64,000 nucleotides of DNA, taken from the NCBI GenBank assembly GCA_021770785.1, contig JAETQH010000007.1:49355-113354 (forward strand), given 5' to 3'. How positions within the stretch are numbered: the stretch's first letter is position 1; every line of letters begins with the position of its first letter. The translations under genes and the position numbers were made by a program. The notes under the pieces are model-generated. The model was not told where the DNA came from. It did no database searches and was given only the letters and a program-made list of their open reading frames with translations. Source of the stretch: Lachnospiraceae bacterium. Its GTDB lineage: Bacteria; Bacillota; Clostridia; Lachnospirales; Lachnospiraceae. Below, piece by piece: positions 42,048 through 50,980 of this stretch.

Positions 42048-42891
42048 GGATAATCTCCTCCTTAGTTCCGAACAGTCTGCGCCCTTCCTGCCCATGCACG
42101 GAATGATAGAATTTTCCGGCATCACAGGTATGCAGGCTGTATTCTCCCGTTTTTTCTTCCCGGATCAGACACAAATGCTGTCCGCCGTCAACGGGCAGTG
42201 ATTCCATCAAATCCTCCAGCTTTCCTTTTTGGACAAAGCTTCCAAGTATGAGCGCATCTAATCGTACATCAGGCATATCATGCAGCCAAAGTGAAAACAG
42301 ATTATCTTCCTTTCGGCAGACTGCCATGACCGGCACATAGCTGACACAGACGAGCTGTTTCAGGAGCCCTGACAGCATATCCTGCTCATTCGGATCCATG
42401 CTGTTGACAAACTTTTTCTCCAACAGATCCGTCAGATACAGTGTCTGTGCCGGATTTAACGACACGTCCACATCCGACTTTCTGTAACGCGATCCGTGTC
42501 CGTTCAGCATCAGCGAACATTCTGCAGCAATCCGCGCCATCTTGAGGAAGGCATCCGCACTTTCTTCAAGTGTTTTTCCTGTCACAAAGCGCAAATGACG
42601 CCTCTGTTTCTGCTCATCATCGTATACCAGTGAAATGTCAAGGTATATTCCCTCGCTTCCGCCGAAATTCGGGATGCATATCGCATAATCATAATCCGGA
42701 AGCTCCCAGTCCTCATTCCAGTCGTTCTGGCTTATCAGGAAATACTCGTCTGGCAGCATGTCCTTGCTTGACAGGTGTTCTTTGAGCATTTCAAAGACTT
42801 CACCCATTTTCAGCATTCCAATATGCTTCACCCTGCCTTTTTCGTCCTTTTCGCTCCAACGGTCTACTTCAAAACTCTTAATTGTTGCCAT
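42019..42891 (-). CDS. Unknown element protein
   Basis: 290 residues. Soluble, acidic. An N-terminal alpha/beta domain (IKSFEVDRWSEKDE, DEYFLISQNDWNEDWELPDY) is followed by a helical region and a C-terminal beta segment. No catalytic motif visible. It starts with ATG after ggag. Family not recognised. Confidence 0.55.
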   Translation of the reverse strand: MATIKSFEVDRWSEKDEKGRVKHIGMLKMGEVFEMLKEHLSSKDMLPDEYFLISQNDWNEDWELPDYDYAICIPNFGGSEGIYLDISLVYDDEQKQRRHLRFVTGKTLEESADAFLKMARIAAECSLMLNGHGSRYRKSDVDVSLNPAQTLYLTDLLEKKFVNSMDPNEQDMLSGLLKQLVCVSYVPVMAVCRKEDNLFSLWLHDMPDVRLDALILGSFVQKGKLEDLMESLPVDGGQHLCLIREEKTGEYSLHTCDAGKFYHSVHGQEGRRLFGTKEEIIHEVKLQGGK

Positions 42892-42921
42892 ATTTCTTTT
42901 TTCTCCTTTTCTAAATTGATG

Positions 42922-43404
42922 TTACCATGCGGCCTTTGCCAGACAGTCAATGACGTAAGATGAAATTTTGTCCGAATAATCCAGTTCCCTGCCGTCTTCA
43001 AAGATCATTATGACGGAAAGGATACGGATCGGAAGATATTCTTCCGTTGACGTGTGCGGAAAATAAACGGCACACTCCGAGATTACCGTATCTGCATGAC
43101 GTGCTGCAAAGAAACCATACGTTAAATCCTTTTTTTCAGGACCATCAGCGTACAGTTTTGGCGCTTCTGCAACAAACTCCTGCAGGCAAAGCGCGACATG
43201 TGCCGGCTTTTTATCTGGTATGATTGTGCCGGTGCAGCGCATGGCTTCCATTGATACTTCCTCTGGCATTGACAAGACTATGTTTCCCGTCTCTAATGCA
43301 TACTGCCCCATGTCTGCTTCCGCATCCGCAGCCTGGACAATCAAACACATCTCTTTTAATGTGCTTCCGTCCGGTTTGTCTGGTTCTTTGGTTATTGATT
43401 GCAT
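42922..43404 (-). CDS. Unknown element protein
   Basis: 160 residues starting after aaggaggg. Contains TYGFFAARHADTVISECAVYF and RILSVIMIFEDGRELDY. Soluble alpha/beta. It is the first gene of the minus-strand element block below the 43.5 kb hairpin. Family not recognised. Confidence 0.55.
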   Translation of the reverse strand: MQSITKEPDKPDGSTLKEMCLIVQAADAEADMGQYALETGNIVLSMPEEVSMEAMRCTGTIIPDKKPAHVALCLQEFVAEAPKLYADGPEKKDLTYGFFAARHADTVISECAVYFPHTSTEEYLPIRILSVIMIFEDGRELDYSDKISSYVIDCLAKAAW

Positions 43405-43454
43405 AAAACATTCCCTCCTTCTTCAAAATTTTGCATATATACGAATTTTTCGCA

Positions 43455-43487
43455 TAAAAAAAGCACCTGAGCTTATAACCCAAGTGC
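43455..43487 (-). terminator. Terminator-like hairpin upstream of 43404
   Basis: An 8-bp stem with one or two wobble pairs (GCACTTGG/TCAGGTGC) is followed by seven T, about 47 nt before the next Shine-Dalgarno. Confidence 0.7.
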
Positions 43488-43876
43488 AAGTGCAATCCTG
43501 TTATTTAGTTACTATACCTGTTTCCAGGAATTAAAAGAAATCATACCGACTATGCCGGTAACATTGAAAAATTTAATAAACATGAAGATATTATAATATA
43601 TAACTTCATGCTTGTAAAGATTTTACTTTCAAGAAACACTTTCCAAGCCATTTTCCGGTTTCACAGCATTAACATTTAATCCATTTGAGAAAGAAAAAAC
43701 ATTGTTAATGCTAAAATTCGTTTTCTCGTAAATTTTACCTCCTAGCTTCCGTAAACCGATATTATTATTTCCTAATTATAAAGTCCTCCTGAGCTGAATT
43801 TCTATCCAACCCAAGAGGACTATATTTAATTGGCATATATTCACATGTTACTATACCTCATTTAAGACAAGCAGTT
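43488..43876. other. Intergenic boundary between the agr block and the element block
   Basis: No gene. It carries two inverted repeats: GCATTAAC/GTTAATGC around 43659-43713 and the terminator at 43775-43822. Base composition is AT-rich like the agr block. Confidence 0.45.
43775..43822 (-). terminator. Likely terminator of the agr-linked operon
   Basis: A 7-bp stem AGTCCTC/GAGGACT with an interrupted extension, followed on the minus strand by TTTATAAT. It is 55 nt below the stop of the last secreted protein gene. Confidence 0.5.
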
Positions 43877-44326
43877 TTAGTAACTATATGCTACTTTTAA
43901 TGTTATCGTTACCGTAGAAGCCGGATAGATGTTTCCGTTATAAGATACACCCTTATTTTTAATCCATATCGTCCATGTTCCACTCGGATTTTCGCCTTCA
44001 AATCCAGTTATGGTAACGTTTCCACTTTTGGTCGGTCCTGCGATTGATTTTATTGTTCCCTTTGGACTTTCAACATAAATCGTATATGGATCGGTTCCAC
44101 TAGCCACATTACAATACAACTCCACCTTAGTTATGGACGGATTGCTTCCCGAAACACTTCCCGATGTAACTGAGCTATATCTTGATTCTCCGCCACTAAT
44201 TGCATTCAGTTTTACTGTTGTTTTACTGAAATTATTGGTAGCAGCAAGCACAGGTGTTACAAACATTAAGCAAGCCATCATACAAGCCATAACAGCTGCA
44301 AAAACTCTTTTTGTTACTCTTTTCAT
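43877..44326 (-). CDS. Secreted protein of the agr-linked operon
   Basis: 149 residues from ATG after taggaggtc; a longer frame adds non-coding residues. Signal peptide MKRVTKRVFAAVMACMMAC with cleavage after VLA near residue 29. The mature part of 120 residues is Ser/Thr/Gly-rich and beta-sandwich-like (VELYCNVASGTDPYTIYV, GTWTIWIKNKGVSYNG). It shows general resemblance to the secreted protein at 45827-46417. Role unknown; probably an agr output. Confidence 0.65.
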   Translation of the reverse strand: MKRVTKRVFAAVMACMMACLMFVTPVLAATNNFSKTTVKLNAISGGESRYSSVTSGSVSGSNPSITKVELYCNVASGTDPYTIYVESPKGTIKSIAGPTKSGNVTITGFEGENPSGTWTIWIKNKGVSYNGNIYPASTVTITLKVAYSY

Positions 44327-44382
44327 TTTATGACCTCCTAAAATTTGAAATAATAAGTGAAATATATGCCATATAAAACATG

Positions 44383-45075
44383 CTATATCCTTGTATCCAC
44401 TGATGCCTGTGTCAGCAAACTGCCAGATTTCTTCAAGTTCGCTTCCACGGATTCCCTTGTAATTCCGTTCAAAGCCCCAGACGGGATCGGCTTCCCGATT
44501 TCCCAATTTGAATCTGCCTGCTTCACTGCGGATATAAATGTCTGCCGATACGCCCGCTCATACTGCTCCATAGTATACCCCGCTGCTAATCGATCATCTT
44601 TCTTCGTTTTTCTGTACAAATTGTCATATACATCCCTGCGCTTTGTCGTGTCTCCATTTAAAACACCGTTTTCACTCAAGAATTCTTTCTTCGTCAGCTC
44701 AAACATCTCGTCCTTGCTACTCTCCGAAATGGAAATGATGCGCTTCTGACGACCTGCATTTTCATCCGTCAGCACAAGTCCGGCAAGTCCGTTTCTGGGG
44801 TTGATATAATCACCGTCTTTATCGTAACATTTCATCGAATTTTTAATGCACTGGATATTTGTGAACATTGCACCGTTTCCATTCTGCGTCATTTCTTTTA
44901 TTGCTGCCTTATATTGAGCGCTGTTCGTATCAATACCAGCAGCCCTTAATTGTGCTTGCACAGAACTACTGTTTAACTGCGATAATTGAAAACTACCTAT
45001 AACACTTGCGTTTTTTGCGTTTTTTGTTCCCAACATTTGTTGAAATAAAAACCCATAATCTGTGATTTTTGACAT
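44383..45075 (-). CDS. Unknown protein of the agr-linked operon
   Basis: 230 residues from ATG after aaggagg. No signal peptide. N-terminus MSKITDYGFLFQQMLGTKN, then AAGIDTNSAQYKAAIKEM and KDGDYINPRNGLAGLVL, then a helical Lys/Arg-rich half. I associate this with Lachnospiraceae DUF3879/DUF6033-type proteins, with low certainty. It is co-transcribed with two secreted proteins and may leave the cell by another route or act inside. Confidence 0.55.
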   Translation of the reverse strand: MSKITDYGFLFQQMLGTKNAKNASVIGSFQLSQLNSSSVQAQLRAAGIDTNSAQYKAAIKEMTQNGNGAMFTNIQCIKNSMKCYDKDGDYINPRNGLAGLVLTDENAGRQKRIISISESSKDEMFELTKKEFLSENGVLNGDTTKRRDVYDNLYRKTKKDDRLAAGYTMEQYERAYRQTFISAVKQADSNWEIGKPIPSGALNGITRESVEANLKKSGSLLTQASVDTRI

Positions 45076-45160
45076 AAACCCGTCCTCCTTGATAAAATAA
45101 TTTGAAATCCTTTTCCATATAATCCCTTTGTACCACAAGAACAATATCATCGCATATACT

Positions 45161-45814
45161 TTATGCCTTTGCATCGAACACGTTGCGTTCTTCCAGATAA
45201 TCTGGCAATGCAGCAAGCTCGCTGTTTCCTTTTGCAGAGCGGTATTCACTCCAATAGATTGAATAAAACTGCTTCTTTTTTGCAAGTTCTGCTGGTGTCA
45301 TTTCATAGCTCCAACCATTCCCGGTATTAGACAAAACCTTTGCACCCTGACATTCAATAACAGCTCCATAGCCGCCTGTTGTTAATATTGGACAGGTAAG
45401 CATTCCTCCCCCTGCAAGCGCAAACTGCTTGTCAGCCAGACTGCCATGCCCTTCTGACTGTTCCAAAAAATCAAGCAGTGTCAACTCGCCAATTCCACGG
45501 CATTTTGTATTACTGCCATTATTTCTGCTCATAGCGTTTTTTGCAGACTGATACAACCTCTTTCTATCGGGCGCCACATCTGATAAATATCCTGCCCTTA
45601 ACTGTAGCACTTTCCGATCTATAACATCTCGTTCTGCCGTACTCTTAGCTGTTGCTGCTCTACGAGCAAGCTCTTTTATTTCTGCCACATATTCAGCTTC
45701 TGCCTTAGTTGCATTGGATGCCGAAGGAATATATGACCAATTGGGTTCGCCGCTACTACATGATGTAATTAGTTGGTTCTTATTGCTATTTATCATTCCA
45801 ACTGAAACACCCAT
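45161..45814 (-). CDS. Unknown protein of the agr-linked operon
   Basis: 217 residues from ATG with Shine-Dalgarno agaggtg. No signal peptide. N-terminus MGVSVGMINSNKNQLITSCS; a helical Ala/Arg-rich middle (AEYVAEIKELARRAATAKST) and a globular C-terminus with GGGMLTCPILTTGGYGAV. It pairs with the next gene; both look like cytoplasmic or non-classically exported proteins placed between secreted ones. Family not recognised. Confidence 0.55.
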   Translation of the reverse strand: MGVSVGMINSNKNQLITSCSSGEPNWSYIPSASNATKAEAEYVAEIKELARRAATAKSTAERDVIDRKVLQLRAGYLSDVAPDRKRLYQSAKNAMSRNNGSNTKCRGIGELTLLDFLEQSEGHGSLADKQFALAGGGMLTCPILTTGGYGAVIECQGAKVLSNTGNGWSYEMTPAELAKKKQFYSIYWSEYRSAKGNSELAALPDYLEERNVFDAKA

Positions 45815-45826
45815 ATCTTACACCTC

Positions 45827-46417
45827 TTAATTTTTTACATATTCTACAATCATTTTACCCCCAAATACGGTAAAGCCATCCATTCCTGTATACTGCTGTA
45901 ATATCCTTCCTTCAATCCTAACAAGAAATTTAACATTTGCAGCCTCGCCCTCAAAAGCTGTTGTTTTGTTTGTTGACGACGGTTTACTGGTCTGTTGGAA
46001 CGGCACTGTTGCAGATGTATTTGTTGCATAGCTGGTAATAACATAGTTTTTAATTGTAGTGTATTTAGATTGAGTAACTTTTGTACCTGTCGGACAATAA
46101 ATTGTAATACTCTTAATCGTCGCTCCATCCGGAATCACACCACTGAAGTCCACATTTTGACCAATAGAATAGATAGTCCCTGTTTGACCTGTAGAAGTTG
46201 CATAATCCTTGGATAACACTTTTGATGCTGTTGGATCAGCCGCATATACGATCGCCTCTCCATCTATCACATCATTCATATCTATTACAACTACTTCTGT
46301 GCCCTCTTTTTCCAATGCTTCCGCAGCATTAACCGTTGCTGCCCCCACAGATGAAAACATTATTGCAAATGCCATCATTGTTGCAGTTGCCATTGCCAGA
46401 AAATTCTTTCTTCTCAT
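45827..46417 (-). CDS. Secreted protein, first gene of the agr-linked operon
   Basis: 196 residues from ATG; the Shine-Dalgarno is ggggggt. Signal peptide (MRRKNFLAMATATMMAFAI) with cleavage near VNAAE. The mature protein is beta-rich (TIKSITIYCPTGTKVTQSK, FTVFGGKMIVEYVKN). It lies about 125 nt below LytTR box B. It may be a cell-surface or released effector; no enzymatic motif is visible. Confidence 0.65.
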   Translation of the reverse strand: MRRKNFLAMATATMMAFAIMFSSVGAATVNAAEALEKEGTEVVVIDMNDVIDGEAIVYAADPTASKVLSKDYATSTGQTGTIYSIGQNVDFSGVIPDGATIKSITIYCPTGTKVTQSKYTTIKNYVITSYATNTSATVPFQQTSKPSSTNKTTAFEGEAANVKFLVRIEGRILQQYTGMDGFTVFGGKMIVEYVKN

Positions 46418-46543
46418 GGTAAATACCCCCCTTACTAATTGATGCCGAGTTTTAGAGAACCTATTGTGTATTCTTTCCCTTACTTTAATATAGTTACATT
46501 GTGATTCGTCAAATTCTCTAAATTTGTTAATAGTAATTTTCAA

Positions 46544-46572
46544 ACGTACAACTTTTTGTTTTGACGTACATA
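46544..46572 (-). promoter_or_regulatory. LytTR-type tandem box B
   Basis: Minus strand repeats TATGTACGT and GTTGTACGT, 20 bp apart with an A-rich spacer; 13 nt later TTAACA (46525-46530) stands at the -35 position. The downstream sequence matches that of box A closely for some 60 nt. Confidence 0.75.
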
Positions 46573-46581
46573 TTGGCAAGC

Positions 46582-47163
46582 TTAGGATTGCTTTATAAAT
46601 TGCAATTTCCCCAAAATAGTCAAAAGAGTATCCATAGTCAACCCTATTGTATACAATGTAATAAGATATCCAGCCTTTAATCCGAGTGTTACAATATAGA
46701 CCACAGAAAAAATCACTGATAACATTCTAAGTCTATGCCTAAAATATTCTATTTCTTCTGTATCCAAATTTCTATTGCTATTCTTTACTGGCGACAATAT
46801 TAGCAATATGATTATGTCAAGAATTGAGATTACTGCGGCACCCTGCCAACTGAAGTTTATCTCTGTTGCCAAAAGAGATAAAAAAATAACGGCGCAGGAA
46901 AACAGGTAGCATCCAATTCTTGTTTTAGCATGGAAACCACCTGTATTGCGCCGAAAAGCATACAGAACCGCAAAAATAACTACGAATTCAATAATTTTTT
47001 TCATACATAGAGCTATTGCAATATAAGAAATATAATGGAATGCTTTTAGTATGGTCATTTCCAAACCAAACTTATAAACTTCCACATCAGCATAATTTAT
47101 TGTACTATCCGCAACTAACCCATATGTAATTTTATCAATAAAATTTCTATATTTCTCGCTCAC
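46582..47163 (-). CDS. agrB: AgrB-like autoinducer-processing membrane protease
   Basis: 193 residues, GTG start that shares one base with the agrD stop. Several membrane helices. Catalytic pair His78 and Cys85 in NTGGFHAKTRIGCYLF, the AgrB signature. It cleaves the C-terminus of AgrD and forms the thiolactone. Possibly it also serves the orphan AgrD-like peptide at 14467-14610. Confidence 0.92.
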   Translation of the reverse strand: MSEKYRNFIDKITYGLVADSTINYADVEVYKFGLEMTILKAFHYISYIAIALCMKKIIEFVVIFAVLYAFRRNTGGFHAKTRIGCYLFSCAVIFLSLLATEINFSWQGAAVISILDIIILLILSPVKNSNRNLDTEEIEYFRHRLRMLSVIFSVVYIVTLGLKAGYLITLYTIGLTMDTLLTILGKLQFIKQS

Positions 47164-47303
47164 TATTTTTTCTTTCTGTTCTTAAATTTTTTTGCGGAAT
47201 CCGGTACAACCGGCTGATAGCCAAAAATTGCGCATGCACTATTCATTTCCTTTTGAATATTTTTGTTAATAACAGCAGCAATAATTTTAGATACTTTCTT
47301 CAT
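47163..47303 (-). CDS. agrD: AgrD-like autoinducer precursor (46 residues)
   Basis: Small ORF with Shine-Dalgarno aaaggag. An amphipathic N-terminus (MKKVSKIIAAVINKNI) is followed by NSACAIFGYQPVVPDSAKKF and a basic tail, the clostridial AgrD pattern with single Cys24 and YQP-x2-P. The stop overlaps the agrB start. The signal is probably a short thiolactone beginning at or near Cys24. Confidence 0.88.
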   Translation of the reverse strand: MKKVSKIIAAVINKNIQKEMNSACAIFGYQPVVPDSAKKFKNRKKK

Positions 47304-47374
47304 TTATTCTTCTCCTTTATTTTTTTGTGTAAAATTTTACCAAAAATATAGCAATAATCAATAGTTTTTTCAAA

Positions 47375-47403
47375 ATGTACAACTTTTTGTTCCGATGTAC
47401 AAC
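47375..47403 (-). promoter_or_regulatory. LytTR-type tandem box C (agrD promoter)
   Basis: Two perfect copies of GTTGTACAT, 20 bp apart, spacer cggaacaaaaa. 13 nt downstream is TTGATT (47356-47361), then 16 bp, then TAAAAT (47334-47339), about 30 nt before the agrD start. This is the best-defined of the four boxes and predicts auto-induction. Confidence 0.82.
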
Positions 47404-47472
47404 CTAATATATAAATACAGATAAATACGGACACGAAAATAGGATAAACCTAATTAATCCATCTTATTTCAT

Positions 47473-48771
47473 CTATTCATCAACTCTGTTCAAAACAATA
47501 TCACATACAAGCAACTGATTGGAATATTTATAAATAATACTACCTAAATAATCTTCTATACATCTCTGTATATTTAATAATCCGACACCATTTCTTTTTG
47601 CGCTACTGCTATAAATTTTTCCATTTTTAACTACTACTGGATCTTCTACGCTATTTTCTATTCTAATGGATATCATCTCATTATATTCTTTAACGTATAA
47701 ACCGATATATTTTTCTTCATTACATTTTTTAGTTGCTTCTAATGCATTATCAATCAAATTGCCAAATAAAGTAGTTATATCTATTGGTTTCATAAAATTT
47801 ATGTCGACTTCATTTGTTTCTATTTTAAATGAGATTCCACTTCTGTCTGCCACTCTTTTTTTATCTGACAACAAACAATTTAATACCGGGTTGTCTGTAT
47901 ACATAAAGGGAACCAGCGGCTGCAGCATTTTTCGTATCTGATTTGTATAATTTAGAGCCTCTCTTTTAAAATCTTCCTGATATAACCCCTCGATCGTTTT
48001 CATATGCTTATCAACGTCATGCAAAATACTCATAGCCTCTTTGTATTTCACACTTTGTATCTCGTAGTTGTCATATTGAATCTTCTCCTGTTGTTCCATC
48101 ATCTCTAACTGCATCTTATAATAATTCCGCTCATCTGAAAACTTTATAAAGTACAGCAGGTACATATTTGCAAAGATGGTACATCCTACAATAACCATCA
48201 ATACTAAGGGATTTTCTCTATTAGAAATAACTGCAATAATTAAAACATTGACAACGCTGTACACAAACATTATTAAGTAAAGAATATATTGCGTTTTTGT
48301 ACGAAGGATACTCTTTTTCCATAATCGACTAAAAACTACATAGTATAAAAACAATAATACAATTTTTGAAAAAGCAGTTTCTATACTTTTTTGAATCTCC
48401 GTACTTTGTGGAGTTATCTGTATTATTTCCATAATTACGTCAATCAAGAAAACTCCTAGTGCTTCTGCTACACCTATAACCATGAATAATGCTTCCGACT
48501 CAAATATTTGTATAAATCTTCTATCTTTTTCTTCGTAATAAAAAAAGTAGCTAACAAACCCAATCCAGATTACATTTACAAGCATATTAAGTATAGGACT
48601 CATAAACATATTTATTGGAGTAACAACAATAATACTTACTATTGGCAACAATATGTATAATAGTTTACTATTATAAGCTCTCAAATATCTGTCATTAAAA
48701 AACTGGAACAATAAATTTACAAGAATCACACAAGATATAAATGAGCAAAACAATAAAATAATTCTATCCAT
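47473..48771 (-). CDS. agrC: AgrC-like GHKL sensor kinase
   Basis: 432 residues. Six or so membrane helices in residues 1-215, a coiled linker (QLEMMEQQEKIQYDNYEIQ), then the acceptor region SILHDVDKHMKTIEGL with His in LHDVDKH, and the ATPase segment with NLIDNALEATKKC and GVGLLNIQRC. It would bind the AgrD-derived peptide. It starts 3 nt below the regulator gene. Confidence 0.88.
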   Translation of the reverse strand: MDRIILLFCSFISCVILVNLLFQFFNDRYLRAYNSKLLYILLPIVSIIVVTPINMFMSPILNMLVNVIWIGFVSYFFYYEEKDRRFIQIFESEALFMVIGVAEALGVFLIDVIMEIIQITPQSTEIQKSIETAFSKIVLLFLYYVVFSRLWKKSILRTKTQYILYLIMFVYSVVNVLIIAVISNRENPLVLMVIVGCTIFANMYLLYFIKFSDERNYYKMQLEMMEQQEKIQYDNYEIQSVKYKEAMSILHDVDKHMKTIEGLYQEDFKREALNYTNQIRKMLQPLVPFMYTDNPVLNCLLSDKKRVADRSGISFKIETNEVDINFMKPIDITTLFGNLIDNALEATKKCNEEKYIGLYVKEYNEMISIRIENSVEDPVVVKNGKIYSSSAKRNGVGLLNIQRCIEDYLGSIIYKYSNQLLVCDIVLNRVDE

Positions 48772-48774
48772 ACC

Positions 48775-49524
48775 CTAATAAAATGAATCATGCAGATATT
48801 CATTTATCCTTTCCCTAAATTCTTTAACTCTCCTTTGCGACAGCGGAACATTTCCACCAGTATCCAATAGAATGTCATACATTTTAATCCGCATAACTCT
48901 CTCCAGATTAACCAGTATTCCACGGCAACACATTTCAAAGCCCAGAGGCCGCATTTTTTCTTCAAGTTTGTTCATTGCCTCGGTATATATGTACTCCGTT
49001 GATTTTGTCACAATTTTTATTTCTTTCTGCATTTTTATATATTCAAAATACACAATCTCTTTGACAGGGATTGATAAGATAGATTTTACCACGTCTTTCC
49101 CATCAAGACTATACCGAACATTATGGAAATCCATCAAAAGATCCTGCATACCCTCACTGTCCTCGAAAAACTCCTTAATCTGTTCCTCAACAGCCGGAGC
49201 CTTTAAGGGTTTTTCCAAAAACGCGAACGCGTGTGTCCGGTTCATTGCCTCCTTACAGTAATTCCCAAAGTTTGTCTGGAAAATAATTTTTGTAGAGCGG
49301 TTTTTCCGATGGATATGCTTGCCGATCTCTATTCCACTTTCCTCATTCATCACAATATCCAGAAATATCAGATGAAAAAGCGATGCTGCCTGCATCAAGC
49401 TCTCGCCTGATTCATATTCCTGAATATCATAGCTCATAGAATATTTATCCATTACCTCTTGAAGTATGGATTTCAAATGCACAATATCCTTTTTTTCGTC
49501 ATCGCAGATTGCTATGTTTATCAT
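48775..49524 (-). CDS. agrA: AgrA-like LytTR response regulator
   Basis: 249 residues from the ATG after gggga. Receiver: ICDDEKKD, LIFLDIVMNEESG, FLEKPLK. The LytTR domain starts near residue 145 (VKEIVYFEYIKMQKEIKIV, LGFEMCCRGILVNLERVMRI, LSQRRVKEFRE). The likely target sites are the four tandem boxes in this window. It is the first gene of the agrA-agrC pair; both lie upstream of box C and are not in the agrD-agrB transcript. Confidence 0.88.
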   Translation of the reverse strand: MINIAICDDEKKDIVHLKSILQEVMDKYSMSYDIQEYESGESLMQAASLFHLIFLDIVMNEESGIEIGKHIHRKNRSTKIIFQTNFGNYCKEAMNRTHAFAFLEKPLKAPAVEEQIKEFFEDSEGMQDLLMDFHNVRYSLDGKDVVKSILSIPVKEIVYFEYIKMQKEIKIVTKSTEYIYTEAMNKLEEKMRPLGFEMCCRGILVNLERVMRIKMYDILLDTGGNVPLSQRRVKEFRERINEYLHDSFY

Positions 49525-49879
49525 ACTTATTCCCCTATCACAAACCAACGGCATTTTTTACTATTATACATACATATACTACATAATTCTACATTTATTT
49601 CAATTATACTATATATGTAACGCAAATGTAAAATTGAATAATGTCCTCGATATATATTATAAAGATCAGGGAGAGCTGTCTCGACTTATGTATTCTTTCT
49701 TGATTTTTTTGCAAACATTAATAAGGCGGTTTATTTTACGGCTCATTATGCAGTTTCTTATACTTGAAACAGATGAATTTTTGTAAACTCATTCTATTAT
49801 TTTACATAAAAACGGAGCTGATGTTCGGTAGCTTTTTCATCTACTTCTGCAACAGCCCCTGCTAATTTTTATTTTGCAA
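49525..49879. other. Intergenic region around the agrA promoter
   Basis: No supported gene; a plus-strand frame lacks a Shine-Dalgarno. It should contain the agrA promoter (minus) and holds the terminator of the secreted/membrane pair at 49806-49859. No box of the LytTR type was seen here. Confidence 0.45.
49806..49859 (-). terminator. Terminator of the 50-51.6 kb pair
   Basis: A long imperfect stem (GGGGCTGTTGCAGAAGTAG with CTACCGAACATCAGCTCC) is followed by GTTTTTA on the minus strand. It resembles in part the terminator at 51946-51998. Confidence 0.65.
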
Positions 49880-50968
49880 TTATAAATCCAAGTATATACC
49901 GGTACGTACAGCGAGTCTTCCACTAAATGAATATCCCAGATTTACGAAAACGGCAACTTCAGTAAGAGTTGTAAATGAGTAAACAAAAAGAGGTAATGCC
50001 GCAATAAATACTCCAACGACTGACAGCGATTCTGTGACTACACTCCATATAACAGAATGCGCGATTCCTTTCAGTCTTGCAATAAACTCCGCATCATAAT
50101 CTGAATAAATACCTAATACATTCAATTGCCTTTCTACATATTCTTCGCTACTGATCCGAAATGCCTCTTTGTCCACACCCTCTTCATAGTTTTCCATATA
50201 GTAACTGAGTACAACATCTCGAACATCTCCGAATGCGCCCACAATAGACTCCATGTTATATTCACCTTCGCCAGCTGCATAGAGCAATGCAATCTTATCC
50301 AGTACCTCCGAATTTATATTGCTTATATTCCCCACTGTTTGTGTATAATCAAAACCTGAATAACAAGCACTACCTAATGATGCAAGTCCTGAAAAAAGCG
50401 TATTCAATTTAGCAGAATTTAAAAACGTATTATAAGCAGTAACATCACTTGATGAAATAATATATGGCAGATCGTTTGCAGTAGGTGCCCTTCCTGGTCC
50501 ATCAACATAGTGTGATAAGTACAAATACGTTAAATACTTGCCAAAATTCTCCCCGCCTATAGAATTCCCTTCATAATAGTTAGTACCATAATATCTTAAG
50601 GCCACTCCATATACGTTTTGAATTCGCTGCTTTTGATCCTGATATGATGCAGGCGGATTTCCATCATAATCATACAATGCTAACGGGGTTGTATTGTCAA
50701 GTTCAACCATATCATAGAGTAACTGTAAGTCCTGCTCCTCTACATTTCCCGACATAGCAAACATATCCACTATATCATCCATAGTGAAGCCCAACTCCTG
50801 TAAATTTTCAATCATTTCTTGTGTTCCACCGAGAAGGTCTGATAGTTGTTGAGCGGTAATACCTGCATCAGCTTTGGCATACACAGCCATCGGATTAATA
50901 ATGACCATGCATAATGCTAAAGCCATCGAAAGCAACTTTTTTAAACTTCTTTTACTTAATCTCTTCAT
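49880..50968 (-). CDS. Secreted or membrane-anchored protein
   Basis: 362 residues. Signal peptide MKRLSKRSLKKLLSMALAL with cleavage after VYA near residue 31. The body contains LSDLLGGTQEMIENLQELGF and LRYYGTNYYEGNSIGG, and a hydrophobic segment near residues 310-335 could anchor it. No enzymatic motif recognised. The gap to the upstream membrane protein gene is 12 nt, so the two form a unit under box D. Confidence 0.65.
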   Translation of the reverse strand: MKRLSKRSLKKLLSMALALCMVIINPMAVYAKADAGITAQQLSDLLGGTQEMIENLQELGFTMDDIVDMFAMSGNVEEQDLQLLYDMVELDNTTPLALYDYDGNPPASYQDQKQRIQNVYGVALRYYGTNYYEGNSIGGENFGKYLTYLYLSHYVDGPGRAPTANDLPYIISSSDVTAYNTFLNSAKLNTLFSGLASLGSACYSGFDYTQTVGNISNINSEVLDKIALLYAAGEGEYNMESIVGAFGDVRDVVLSYYMENYEEGVDKEAFRISSEEYVERQLNVLGIYSDYDAEFIARLKGIAHSVIWSVVTESLSVVGVFIAALPLFVYSFTTLTEVAVFVNLGYSFSGRLAVRTGIYLDL

Positions 50969-50980
50969 TTCTTTCCTCCT

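Noticed and set aside
49466..49786. Plus-strand ORF of 106 residues over the agrA start
   Set aside because: Runs antisense to the agrA-like gene and then into AT-rich sequence without a Shine-Dalgarno.
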